Source: Lithodes maja (Eukaryota; Arthropoda; Malacostraca; Decapoda; Lithodidae). Taken from it: a DNA stretch of 64,000 bases. The notes below the pieces were generated by a model, which was not told the DNA's origin, made no database searches, and saw only the letters and a list, made by a program, of their open reading frames with translations. The position numbers and the translations under genes were made by a program. Of the stretch, positions 33,401 through 44,300 are shown one piece after another (positions within the stretch are counted from its first letter, which is position 1; every line of letters begins with the position of its first letter). Location: NCBI GenBank assembly GCA_037953745.1, contig JBAKBP010004287.1, positions 62,001 through 126,000 of the forward strand. Reading direction: 5' to 3'.

Positions 33401-35500
33401 TTTGCTCACAATATACAAAGTACCCTCGATTCACTCACCGGGGGTAACGAGAAAGCCGATGCCAAATCTATAGGTATTATTCGTGACGTTACAATCCAAG
33501 AAATTAATAAGAGAATGGGATTTAGTGATGATTCGTCGCACCACTATACTAACCAAATATCACAAATTAATCTATGGGATAGTCCGTTTTATACCATGCT
33601 GGATAATACCTCCGATAGGTACAATTCTAAACTTATGAATATAAACTTACAAACATTAATGGATCAACAGCAGCTGAGAAACACCTATGATTATCTGAAT
33701 TCCCCCTCGGGACCATCGGTAGAACGCGGGCCCCGATTCTTGGCTAAACTATTGGGAGGCGTAGTAAATACCATGATGGCCACCTCAACCTATCACAGTG
33801 CCACGGAAAAAATAGATGTGGGGGGAGATAATCTCTTCACCACATTAGACATGGACAAAATAAAAAAACATTTAGACATTCTCGGAGAAAAATTTATTAC
33901 TAATTACAATCAGAGCCAAGAACACATATCCAAATTGTTGACCCATTTGAATGTCATAAATGACATCGGTCAACATAAAAAAAAGAAGAGTGCACGTACG
34001 CTCGATCACTTTCTATTGTCGACCATAAATACTATGACTCCCTCTTCTCATAAATTGGGAGGAGGAGGAATCATTACCAATTTTACCCACATGTTACGAA
34101 CAATGTATAATAACGATTGCAACGATAATGATACCTGTTACAATCGAATTAATAACGAAATTATACGCAGAATAGCCAAAATATCTTTCCTCCCTCGCTA
34201 CCTTCTTGCCTATAAACTAGAGAAATTATCCGGTCAAGATTTCCCCCAAAATGTCTCCCAATATATTAGGTCAAAGCTGGAAAAATCCGATAATATGATG
34301 TACGACGACCGTAACGAGTTTCTCACACTGACGTACGCGCTCACCGTCAAAGACAGACAAGAGACGATTGCGAGTGACCGACTTGTGGGATCCCAGTATC
34401 TCATTAAACATCTCAAATTATGCACCACTGTCCCGAAAGACATTGATAAAATCCTGTGCAATTTTATGCTTCTGTCGCAGGGCACTATGAATCGAGATAG
34501 CCGGATACAGTCAAATTCGGCACTATGTGATGGCCTTTTAACCTCAGTAAGCGACACCCAATCTTTACAGGCCAATATTACCAGATATGAATTATTATAT
34601 GGTAAATTAAACGATTTCAATCGTTTAGTTAACCGGGTGGAATGTTTCTGTCCTTTCAAATACCACCACGAAGAGAGACAGGGGTCTATAGCCACCAATA
34701 ATCGGACAGTCTCACGCGCCGATATCCTCACAGATGCCTACCAGGCCCAAAGAATGGTGGCACTACACGATTATTTAAGAGTCTTGTCAAAAATTGATAA
34801 GTCTATGTCGGCGATTCCTTTGCGTAAACATATGATAACCTTGTTAAACTGCGGCTACGGTTCCTCCTTTATCAAATCTTTCACGGCGGAAAGGGAATGT
34901 CTACAGGCGTTGGTATATGCCCCCGCGGGGGTAAACCTGTCATGTATAGTGACAAAACCCGACACTCTGGCATCTCTTACCTGTTTTCACCACGCATTCT
35001 GCGGGGCCGACTATAAGGCCACAATCGCCTCCGTTGTAAATAAAAGGGGTATACAGGGGCCCAATAATTCACTCGAACCCTCAACTATTATTTTGAAAGG
35101 AACCCTCAACCCTAAACTCCTCAAAATATGTAACGATCTATACACGGATCTTTTGAAATCAGAGGAAGCCCTAATGTCAGAGTTACACGTAAAAATGAAG
35201 GAGAGTACCTTCTACGATGTTTTGGGTAAAGAGACGTTTAACAAAATTACCACCATGAACGACAAGTTCCAAGATATAATTAAGGACCACTATAATTGGA
35301 ATAATAAAAGCGGTATTATTGGAGAAACTTTACACTGTCAAGATTATCCTCTAATTAAACCCAAACAGGAAGATATAGACATACTTATTTCCAATAATAA
35401 TTATTCCAAATTAAAATTACCCGACATTAAGACCATTAAGGATGATGAATACGGATGTTCCCATCTCAAGGATTTGATTAACCTGACAAGCGCTAAATAG
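30344..35500 (+). CDS. Giant viral protein, 1,718 aa
   Basis: The longest intact frame of the viral block, starting at ATG 30344 inside the end of the previous gene. The N-terminus has a His-rich patch (HPHHHIRNKPYK). A Pro/Ser/Thr linker (about residues 470-487, SPPPAPSPPTPSP) separates an N-terminal half from a probable coiled-coil segment (about residues 550-720). The remainder is mixed helical with scattered Cys (for example VECFCPFKYHHE, about residue 1435). No domain recognised. A capsid, tegument or replication-complex component is possible. Lack of any stop in 5 kb, next to decayed genes, is notable. Confidence 0.75.
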   Translation: MSMTQTAIVNGIKEEPYIAGSGTNLPVLASPPVVSNIHSAGHAPMPPPNDIIQSVTNTPLHISPDYLRSIISVTGALNVSSEQSHPHHHIRNKPYKYSERLTNFIDVDAHIFRHSHVYPLIHVNEVEKCEDDSYHNFIIRSMGLNVNINLKEIKQIMFSKDFVNNNIDTFHENYNEILHKCNRVSTTLPEIMNKHNMVNLISSMRVKYIGLHSLKHIRDELSNRFSIFSNYALFISENKNYSLIVFKAIFKRYKHALLNDETVTQTTFNIWFRNFNSNCTKYVDLINNQLTSITDSIKSLKGNLQCDYTKLLNLIQDPNTLAILEDILAENSLARAINLGFNGTVFSTINDNNNSHISESAYRDLIRRYEKYITKRSPLDIPWHNQSVSTKVIPRHTVLLSTALMGKVNKDKSQEGENKCNRDLSSLDINNAEYSIASSIMELMSLHSLFNHNTRNILDAIYKEHREIKTSPPPAPSPPTPSPTPTHKVDALSELNDKINTINKYIHSIKKLENINIDSINYEMSNIMANIIVHLEDLEKHILGLQPHHSPPLRELLDNYKNLFAQFFESKRNILDRTQEFYNKKKQEDERSVDGTIRGRTVEIEQVYNELHREMMQQKIKTLAQLDLHRTTMSTEEEDISIDMNTMETSVQEFANDNLRAKLNDYTLQLTTINDKIEQNEINKKMKLQKETEEIKKIGTVHADLALNEYNTIVRAIESKVITPNDNIMQMYSIIKELEAKPCASKSSSARIPSCFMEPLHTIYHNPERGSYTLQSQIISTLCENCVSLLFDLETKRLDIDNRFTFEMSKDHTKLHNLVESLLKCDSIGLEEKRKLLAQVPNANMTSLGFKLERTVMVYRPFHKYDIKSGTIILPTSELLYCRGKKFFNFRNKLTKSYDIDTFDNVHRLHTLTANLARLEPNREYLFFTRKDERSSFSSVRDDILKFTPLQYKAKLGNLMGMAAPAQSPVIDTNTKLTCSSLNTLNNDLDDLYIDQQLSNINKQIFNKRHERIHETARCFAHNIQSTLDSLTGGNEKADAKSIGIIRDVTIQEINKRMGFSDDSSHHYTNQISQINLWDSPFYTMLDNTSDRYNSKLMNINLQTLMDQQQLRNTYDYLNSPSGPSVERGPRFLAKLLGGVVNTMMATSTYHSATEKIDVGGDNLFTTLDMDKIKKHLDILGEKFITNYNQSQEHISKLLTHLNVINDIGQHKKKKSARTLDHFLLSTINTMTPSSHKLGGGGIITNFTHMLRTMYNNDCNDNDTCYNRINNEIIRRIAKISFLPRYLLAYKLEKLSGQDFPQNVSQYIRSKLEKSDNMMYDDRNEFLTLTYALTVKDRQETIASDRLVGSQYLIKHLKLCTTVPKDIDKILCNFMLLSQGTMNRDSRIQSNSALCDGLLTSVSDTQSLQANITRYELLYGKLNDFNRLVNRVECFCPFKYHHEERQGSIATNNRTVSRADILTDAYQAQRMVALHDYLRVLSKIDKSMSAIPLRKHMITLLNCGYGSSFIKSFTAERECLQALVYAPAGVNLSCIVTKPDTLASLTCFHHAFCGADYKATIASVVNKRGIQGPNNSLEPSTIILKGTLNPKLLKICNDLYTDLLKSEEALMSELHVKMKESTFYDVLGKETFNKITTMNDKFQDIIKDHYNWNNKSGIIGETLHCQDYPLIKPKQEDIDILISNNNYSKLKLPDIKTIKDDEYGCSHLKDLINLTSAK

Positions 35501-36086
35501 ACCTAGGGGCTAGGGTAGTTATTTGTGCATTTCTAGCCTTGGATTCTGACAGAATTCGTTATATTTACAATATAGAGCATTATTTGTTTTCGGTATGCTT
35601 TTATTTTACATATATGATGTATATATGAACCTTCAAGAGTGCTAAAATAAGTGGGAAAAGCATTTGGGTGGTGAAAAACGAAGATATTGGCCACCCGGTC
35701 ATAATCTCAGGCGAGAGAGAGCCACAGGCAACCCTCCTCTCTCGCTGTCTGTGAGGTAACTGAGACGAGCGGGGCGGTGTTGGCCGGTGTCTGGGTGTTA
35801 CATAACGATCTTTTCTGCAACCCACTTGTGCTACATTATCGCGGGAGAGAAAAATAACCGATAAATGATGATAATAAGAGGGAAAATAGGTGATAATTGA
35901 GGAGGGGAGGGAGGGGGGAATAAGGTGGGGAAGGAGGGGAGGGGGGTGGGTGAGATTTACATGGATGAGTACTGGAGGGGAATTATCTCACCTAGAGACA
36001 AATTCCTTTGTTTTGATAGGCCCTTTTTTTTTTGGAAAGCTTTTTTTATGGTCTTGCTTCCGTGAGGCCTATCGCGTTCCCTATAG
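35501..36086. repeat. Repeat X, first copy, at the viral block edge
   Basis: No viral gene is evident. The interval about 35630-35960 matches sequence at 57,380-57,500 and 58,110-58,240, including GGGAAAATAGGTGATAA followed by a G-rich tract. A CCGTGAGGCCTATCGCG-type block is repeated near 36059 and 36093. This repeat occurs twice in the window, so it is a host mobile or satellite-type repeat and it marks where the viral-looking sequence ends or is interrupted. Confidence 0.6.
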
Positions 36087-36362
36087 GAAGCCTTCCGTGA
36101 GGCCTATCGCGCTTGCCGGGTTAATTTCATTTTCTCGGAAATTAAGGATAATGTAGATGGACAGACCTATCAAAATATTATAACCAATCTCATCCAAGAA
36201 TCTTGCCCCACCTCTACCCTGGATAGTGGTGGGTCACGGGTAGCGACGGCGGCGGACCCCACCGGCGAATTTGGCACCATAACTTTTGACCACATTACCA
36301 GTTTTTGTTCAAAGTTCACCCTTTTCACCAAACTATTGGATACCGTTATCATTCCTTTCTTT
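36087..36362 (+). pseudogene. Possible coding remnant of unknown origin
   Basis: A frame without stop runs from 36087 beyond 36360; the section from about 36135 (SEIKDNVDGQTYQNIITNL) looks coding. It could be a fragment of a viral gene separated from the main block by repeat X. It abuts a piggyBac transposase fragment. No domain recognised. Confidence 0.3.
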
Positions 36363-36364
36363 AA

Positions 36365-36811
36365 AAGTCAAGAAAAATCAAGACGTATAACTGGTATAAG
36401 AAGGTGGTACTCCATCTTCTTGATGTCATTATCCTGAACGCGTACAACCTGTGGATGACGCGGACAGGAAGGAAGAGCTCGGTAAGGCTGTTCGCGAAGG
36501 AAATCATCGACTCCATCTTCAGGAAGCACGGAACCACACGTATGCTACCACCTCCGAGGCCGATCGTGAATATGCCTGCCCGCCTTGAGAGCCGGGACTA
36601 CTTCTCGACCCACATGCTTGTGTTTTGCCCCCGCTCAGCATCACAAATCGCAGCCAACCAGAAGCACGGACTGAAGCAGTGCCACGTCTGCAGACACACA
36701 ACAAGGAGGAACCAAATCAGGAAGGAAACCACGTTCATGTGTAGTTATTGCAATGTGGGACTATGCGCTTCTCCATGTTACACCGAGTACCACACACTGG
36801 AACACTTCTAG
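36365..36811 (+). mobile_element. piggyBac-like transposase, C-terminal fragment
   Basis: The frame (stop upstream at 36362) contains the typical YNWYKKVVLHLLDV / ILNAYNLWM segment that follows the catalytic domain of piggyBac transposases. It ends with the C-terminal Cys-rich zinc finger: CHVC, then CSYC, with CASPCYTEYH at the end. The catalytic Asp residues are upstream in full-length proteins and are absent, so this is a 5'-truncated copy. GTG at 36404 or the preceding codons are not natural starts. CATT-rich sequence follows as probable 3' flank. Confidence 0.85.
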
Positions 36812-37290
36812 ACCTCTTCCAAGACCTCCTCCTCCTCTAGACCTCTTGCCAATCATTCATAAGTTCATGCAATCATTCATTCATCTATTTCAAACTACCT
36901 CATGAATTCATGTCATTCAATCATTCATATGGTGGAATAGCACACTACCCAAACACAAGTGCATTCATCATCATCAGCAACATCACCCATTACATCCATA
37001 AGTTTCTAATTTCATCCATCCATCTGCTTCTTGGTCTACCTCATTCATCCATGTCATTTGTCTACCTCAATCATATAACTGCCTTTTATCTACCTCAATC
37101 CTATAACTGCCTTTTCTACCTCAATGAAATGTGGATTACACCTCCTGGGAACACCACAAAAAAAAAAAATGAGTCGTCAACACTACCCCATAGGGTGATT
37201 TGGAAATATGTTGAAATAATATTATTTATAAAACAAAACCAAAATTCCTGCAAAGTAAGCGAAACAGAGAGAGAGAGTGAAAATGCACGC
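36812..37290. other. Non-coding CATT-rich and AT-rich gap
   Basis: About 480 bp with imperfect ATTCATTCAT and CTACCTCAAT repeats and a poly-A run near 37157. No gene supported. It may be the 3' remnant of the piggyBac element. Confidence 0.4.
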
Positions 37291-37348
37291 CTATATATAT
37301 ATATATATATATATATATACGCCTATCAAATGATTTCAATCAATATAC

Positions 37349-37406
<58 letters not shown>

Positions 37407-38871
37407 GTATATTGGTATCAATCATTTGATAGGCATACATATCACCATGTACGGTACATTGTAGGGACAGAAATGTACCGTATACCGTGATATATACGCC
37501 TATCAAATGATTGAAATCAATATACACCAAAATACAGTATATATATATTGATATCAATCATTTGATAGGCGTATATATCACGGTATACGGTACATTTCTC
37601 TCCTTACGAAAGGAGAGAGAAGAGTCATAGCAATGTCAAGGTCACATGTACGGTACATTGTAGGGACAGAAATGTACCGTATACCGTGATATATACGCCT
37701 ATCAAATGATTGAAATCAATATAGACCAATATACAGTATATATATATTGATATCAATCATTTGATAGGCGTATATATCACGGTATACGGTACATTTCTCT
37801 CCTTACGAAAGGAGAGAGAAGAGTCATAGCAATGTCAAGGTCACATGTACGGTACATTGTAGGGACAGAAATGTACCGTATACAGTGATATATACGCCTA
37901 TCAAATGATTGAAATCAATATTGACCAATATACAGTATATATATATTGATATCAATCATTTGATAGGCGTATATATCACGGTATACGGTACATTTCTCTC
38001 CTTACAAAAGGAGAGAGAAGAGTCATAGCAATTTCAAGGTCACCTTCGTAAGGAAACAAATATACCGTACATGGTGATATATATACGCCTATCAAATGAT
38101 TGATATCAATATTCACCAATATACAGTATATATATATATATATATACCGTATATTGATATCAATCATTTGATAGGCATACATATCACCATGTACGGTACA
38201 TTGTAGGGACAGAAATGTACCGTATACCGTGATATATACGCCTATCAAATGATTGAAATCAATATACACCAAAATACAGTATATATATATATTTATATCA
38301 ATCATTTGATAGGCGTATATATCACGGTATACGGTACATTTATCTCCTTACGAAAGGAGAGAGAAGAGTCATAGCAATGTCAAGGTCACATGTACGGTAC
38401 ATTGTAGGGACAGAAATGTACCGTATACCGTCATATATACGCCTATCAAATGATTGAAATCAATATAGACCAATATAAAGTATATATATATATTGATATC
38501 AATCATTTGATAGGCATATATATCACGGTATACGGTACATTTCTCTCCTTACGAAAGGAGAGAGAAGAGTCATAGCAATGTCAAGGTCACATGTACGGTA
38601 CATTGTAGGGACAGAAATGTACCGTATACCGTGATATATACGCCTATCAAATTATTGAAATCAATATAGACCAACATACAGTATATATATATTGATATCA
38701 ATCATTTGATAGGCGTATATATCACGGTATACGGTACATTTCTCTCCTTACAAAAGGAGAGAGAAGAGTCATAGCAATTTCAAGGTCACCTTCGTAAGGA
38801 AACAAATATACCGTACATGGTGATATATATACGCCTATCAAATGATTGATATCAATATTCACCAATATACA

Positions 38872-38914
<43 letters not shown>

Positions 38915-39247
38915 GTATATTGATATCAATCATTTGATAGGCATACATATCACCATGTACGGTACATTGTAGGGACAGAAATGTACCGTATACCGTGATA
39001 TATACGCCTATCAAATGATTGAAATCAATATACACCAATATACAGTATATATATATTGATATCAATCATTTGATAGGCGAATATATGACGGTATACGGTA
39101 CATTTCTCTCCTTACAAAAGGAGAGAGAAGAGTCATAGCAATTTCAAGGTCACCTTCGTAAGGAAACAAATATACCGTACATGGTGATATATATACGCCT
39201 ATCAAATGATTGATATCAATATTCACCAATATACAGTATATATATAT
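37291..39247. repeat. Palindromic satellite array, left part
   Basis: Units of about 200 bp, with some longer ones near 345-360 bp, repeat in direct order. Markers such as TCTCCTTACGAAAGGAGAGA recur near 37599, 37799, 37999, 38343, 38546, 38746 and 39104. Within each unit, arms containing TTGATAGGCGTATATATCAC and their reverse complement flank a central segment, so each unit can fold into a cruciform of about 50 bp arms. Units are separated by (TA)n tracts of variable length. All short open frames here are repeat artefacts. Confidence 0.9.
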
Positions 39248-41040
39248 TGTTACGGCTGGATCGGCAATACATATTCGGGATTCTTGATCGTAGGACAGAA
39301 ATGGCTTAAGTGACAACGACACGCTCGATTCCAGTCCCAAATACTATATGCTCCAGACAACAAAAGCACCAACGCCCTACAGAGTTATCGTCTACGGTAA
39401 CGAGGTACCATAACTCGGCGAAAGTGTACAACAGGGGTAGGCTATGAGGCTAAACTCCCTCAGACATTTATAGGTTACGTTATTACTAAAGAAATGCAAT
39501 ACTCAAGAAACTACGTTAATATTGAGCCTCTAATAATGTAGAATAGAAGCAGGCTAAAGGTATGACAGTGAACTGCTAAATGACAAATGTACACGCCTAC
39601 TTGAAAGCGCGTGCACTACACTAACTGTCCCCTACTAACATGCACTAGCATGTAGCATACAAGATGTTCATGATCCAGTAGATACCTAATAATACACATG
39701 GGAGGAACATAAATAGTAGTCACTTATTATAATAATGAATCTATACTTGGAATAACTAAAAGGTTGCAGGCAACAGTACTGCGCTGGTAGCCTACTACCG
39801 CATAGGCTACTTCGCTTCTCTCACTCTGTCTCCCCTCCGAGTCCGTATGCGCCCTACGCAACAGAACTCCGGACACAGCAGCAAAACGACAGTGCAGTTA
39901 ATTGATACATGAAAGTATTAATAGTGTTGTCTTGTGTGTGAGTAATGTGTATTGTAAAGTGTTACATACATATACTTAAAGAGAGCTGCAATGCATAGTA
40001 AAATAAAGATATATCCCACTCATCATCCCCATGTGTTCTAGCTAGCAGGCCAAGTCACAGGAACAACGAGTCCCAGCACCGAAAGCGAGAACCCAGGAAA
40101 AGACTGTAGAGAACACAAGGACAGATAAATTACGTTACTCTACTATACCGGCACTACGAGCGAGCTGTAGTCTCGGGGGCTACACTCGCTCCTGGCTCGG
40201 TATGCAAATCAAGGCTAAGTCCTCGTTCCTCTACAGACAACTCCTGGGCATGGTCGGGCTCTTACACATGGCACCAGTCTAGTCACAAATGGGATGATGA
40301 GCGGGGCATATAACTCGTGAACATGTAGAACGTTCACCAACTATCCTCATCAAGAAGATCGCTGTTCACATTAACCCCTTAAATCTAATACATGTAAATA
40401 TATGCTTGTCCTAAGAGTAATACGAGAGGTGAGTGCTGAAACTCCTTTAGGACCTCAAGGGAAGGTTATGCATTTAAATAGAGAGAAGAATGAAATGAGA
40501 GTAATGTCGTCAGAGAGAGAGAGTGCAACCGTGAGAAGTTGGGAGAGAGGGCAAGGGATGTTAGAATCACAAAGGTTCTAGGCAACCTGATCATGGAACA
40601 TGCAGCGAGCCTCCAGGCAATGTGCTGTACGACAATATGGGCAGCCCAGGCAGCGTAGGCAGGCAGCAATGGACTACCAACCCTATCGCGCCTAGCTATA
40701 AGCGCAAGGCTGCCAACCAGTCCATACGTCTGGCAACCCCCCCGGCCATGCTACCCTCCTGCTCTGAAGCCCAACTCACTCTCTCTCTCTGAACTCCCAT
40801 TGTCTTATCTATCAACTTCTCTATTGATACTACATATTAAATGGAAGGTCTCGACATGGCTTAAAACAAAACCCACCACTGGTTAGCACATGACGAGACC
40901 TTTGCAGAGATACAAAGAACATAGTTATAAGTTGTCACACTCAATATACATAGCTGCTGACGGTAGCCAGATCACGGGCGGTACAGTGGAGTACCAAGGA
41001 GTACAATCAGGTTGCGTTGCCACGCACTGGGTGCGTCACA
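39248..41040 (-). repeat. 3' LTR of the retrotransposon
   Basis: On the minus strand it starts TGTGACGCACCC and ends CAGCCGTAACA. The sequence matches the other LTR over its full 1,793 bp with scattered substitutions and no visible indels. The adjacent plus-strand satellite ends just before it. Confidence 0.95.
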
Positions 41041-41041
41041 G

Positions 41042-41050
41042 CCCCCCCAA
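41042..41050 (-). promoter_or_regulatory. Polypurine tract
   Basis: On the minus strand CTTGGGGGGG directly precedes the 3' LTR, as needed for plus-strand priming. Confidence 0.8.
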
Positions 41051-41328
41051 GATTTTAGATAATCGACCTTAGAAGCATTATCAAAATCTGACAGGCAACC
41101 AACCGACCTGCTACCCTTAGCTGCCACTAATTGCAAAAGGTGCACAACAACTGAAGTGTGAATTATACATAAAACACAATATCGCATGCATCATGCTACA
41201 ACAATAAAGACTTACAAAACTAAAAAAAAAGAAAGAGTTTTCTCGTTTATTTTATTGTTTTATAATCTTTTTGGACGGCGTTATGATAGCCTAATTTTAC
41301 TCCTGCTCAACCCACACACCGTGCACGA

Positions 41329-44300
41329 CTATCTTGGATCATCAACCCTTGATAGACAATCTGCTATCACGTTCTCACTCCCGGCAATATGCTGAATGTT
41401 GAGATTATACTCTTGGAGCATTAGGGACCACCTGGTCAACCGCATATTCCGATTGTGAAACTGATTTAGGAATTTCAAGGGATGATGGTCCGTATAAATC
41501 GTCACTACCGGGCCGTAGGCTGGAACATAAACTTCGAAATGTTTGAGCGACAAAACGATAGCCAGAAGCTCCTTCTCTATAGTCGAGTAATTCCTTTGTG
41601 CCGAATTAAACTTGCGAGAAAAGAAGCTCACTGGGTGTTCCAAGCCCTCGGAATCAGTCTGCAGTAACACTGCCCCGGCACCCACACCGCTGGCATCAGT
41701 CGCCAGCTGAAAACTCCTGGAGAAGTCTGGGGCCCTCAAAATCGGATGTGTACACAGCAGGTGCTTGACTAGGTCGAAAGCCCTCTGACACTCCGCAGCC
41801 CAACAGAACTTCACTGACTTCGACAGTAGATCAGTTAACGGTGCTAAGACAGTAGAGTATCCCCGGATGAAGCGCCTATAATAGCCTATCATACCTAGGA
41901 ACCGCATGACCTGGCGCTTAGTGGTGGGCCTGGGAAACATATTGATAGCCTGTATCTTGCTCAGGGGGGGGCACACCCGGCCTAACCCGACCACAAAGCC
42001 AAGATACTGCACAGTAGCCTTTACAAACTCGCACTTCCTCAGGTTCACCACCAGCCCAGCATCGTGCAACTTCCCAAACAGGGTCTCTAAGTGCCTTAGG
42101 TGATTTTCAAAATCGTCATCATACACTATCACGTCATCAAGGTAGACCGTGCAGTTAGGGATTTCGTCACAAATATCGTTCATCAGGTTCTGAAACGTGG
42201 CAGGGGCGTTCTTAAGCCCATAAGGCATTACGTTACATTGGTAAGTCTTGCCATCTACCACAAAACCACAAACTTGCTTAGCTCGGTCCGACAGGGGTAC
42301 TTGCCAGTAGCCTTTTACAAGATCAATTTTAGTAAGGTACTTTGCATTCCCTATCTTGTCCACGCTGTCGTCAACTCGAGGCAAAGGGTAAGGGTTGGTA
42401 GTGGTCAAGCCATTTAGCCTACGAAAATCTATGCAGAACCGCACCTTGCCGTCAGGTTTTGGCTGCAACGTGACGGGTGATGTCCACTTCACATAACCTT
42501 CAGTGATCATCCCTCTTTCAACCATGTACTTTAACTCCTCCCGTAAAGCTGGCAACTTTACCGGGGGCACACGGTAGGGCACTGACTTGAAGGGCACATT
42601 ATCACCAACGTCCACGTCGTGCGTTACCTGAGTAGTGAGACCTGGGTGTTCGGCGAAAACAGAGGGGTATGACCTGAACAGGCCTAGGACAGCAGCACCC
42701 TGGTGCTCAGGCAGGTGACTTACAGCTTGCCTAGCCTCTTGTTCAGTATTCCCCGCCCACTGTTCCGCGGAAATGACACAGTCCCAGCTATCCTCCTCAG
42801 CAGCATGACTGTCCCCACCTCCTTCTCCACCCTGGCCGCTGCAGGCCAGCACAGGGATAGTGAGAGGCTCTGAGGGGTGTCTCACATACTCTTTCATGAG
42901 GTTAACATGACATAACTGATGTTTTTTTCTACGGTCAGGTGTTGCAACGAGATAATCAAGGTCGGACAGTTTCTTAGCCACCACATACGGCCCAATGAAC
43001 TTGGCAGAAAGGGGGTGTCCAGGCAAAGGTAAAAGCAACATTACCTCCTGACCCACCGAAAACTCCCGAAGGTTCACCTTGGCGTCATACTGGTGCTTCA
43101 TGACCGCCTGTGCATTAACCAAGTTATTACCTGCCGCTGCCATGCAACCTATAAGTCTCTCCCGGCTCTCAAGGACATATTTAAGTACAGACCCCGGCTT
43201 CTCTTCGCCCTCCCAGATCTCTTTCACCATACTTAAAGGTCCTCTCACATTATGGCCAAAGACTAGTTGATTTGGACTGAACCCCAGGCTCTCTCTTGGG
43301 ACTTCACGTGCAGCGAACAGAACATACGGCAGACCCAAATCCCAATCAGTGTCATGTTCTGCACAGTAACAGCGTAGCATACTCTTCAGGGTCGAGTGCC
43401 ACCGCTCCAAGACTCCCTGACTCTCGGGATGGTAGGCTGACGACACTACAGAACATATACCGTGCAACTGAAGGGTTTGCTTGAACAATTTGGATGTAAA
43501 ATTGCTCCCCTGGTCTGACTGCACCTCACGTGGAAATCCATAACGGGAACAGAACAATAATAAGTTTCTAACAACTGCCTTTGCCGAGCCGTTTCTCATG
43601 GGGTATGCGTCCGGGTATCTCGTAGCCACATCCATGATTGTCAACAGGAATTTATTGCCACTACTAGTAGGCGGGAAAGGGCCAACCAAATCTACTACAA
43701 CTATGCTGAACGGAGGCCCGGTGACAGGTATGGGAAACAAAGGTGCCTTCGGGATTGTCTGGTTAGGCTTCCCCGTTGTCTGGCAGGTCGCACACCCAGC
43801 CACCCATGCACAGACATCAGCCTTGACCCCAGGCCACCAGAAACACCTGCCCAATGCCGCCAATGTTTTTGTTACCCCCAAATGACCCGCCACCGGCACA
43901 TCATGCGCCAGACACAATAAGGACTCTCTATACTTATTTGGAACAACCACCTGGTCTACTACCCTCGCACCGCCCTCCCACTTCGATTTGGGGTCAAGAA
44001 ATCTGCGGTACAATATCCTGTTGAGCCTAAAGAAATCTCCCGGCTTCGCATCCCCATCTTCCTCCAACTCTATGGCACCATTGCTATAACGAGCTAGGCT
44101 AGCGTCTTGCAGCTGCTGCTCACTAATGTCCCCGGGCATCAATGCATCAAGATGGTTTTGTAATAAGACATTACCCCGGCTAGTAGGCTCTACTGCCTTA
44201 GTGGCTCTCGCTACAGCTCTTGCCTCACGCGAAGTCTTACCCAACTCTGCCTTGTTACACACCATATCTGGGCCAGAGTCAACTCCCGTGTTTATTATAG

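Noticed and set aside
37291..39247. Short frames rich in Ile and Tyr in the satellite
   Set aside because: They are translations of (TA)n and palindromic satellite units repeated with the array.
37291..39247. CRISPR-like array because of regular spacing
   Set aside because: Units are about 200 bp with repeated, not unique, intervals and inverted arms; the setting is a eukaryotic satellite.
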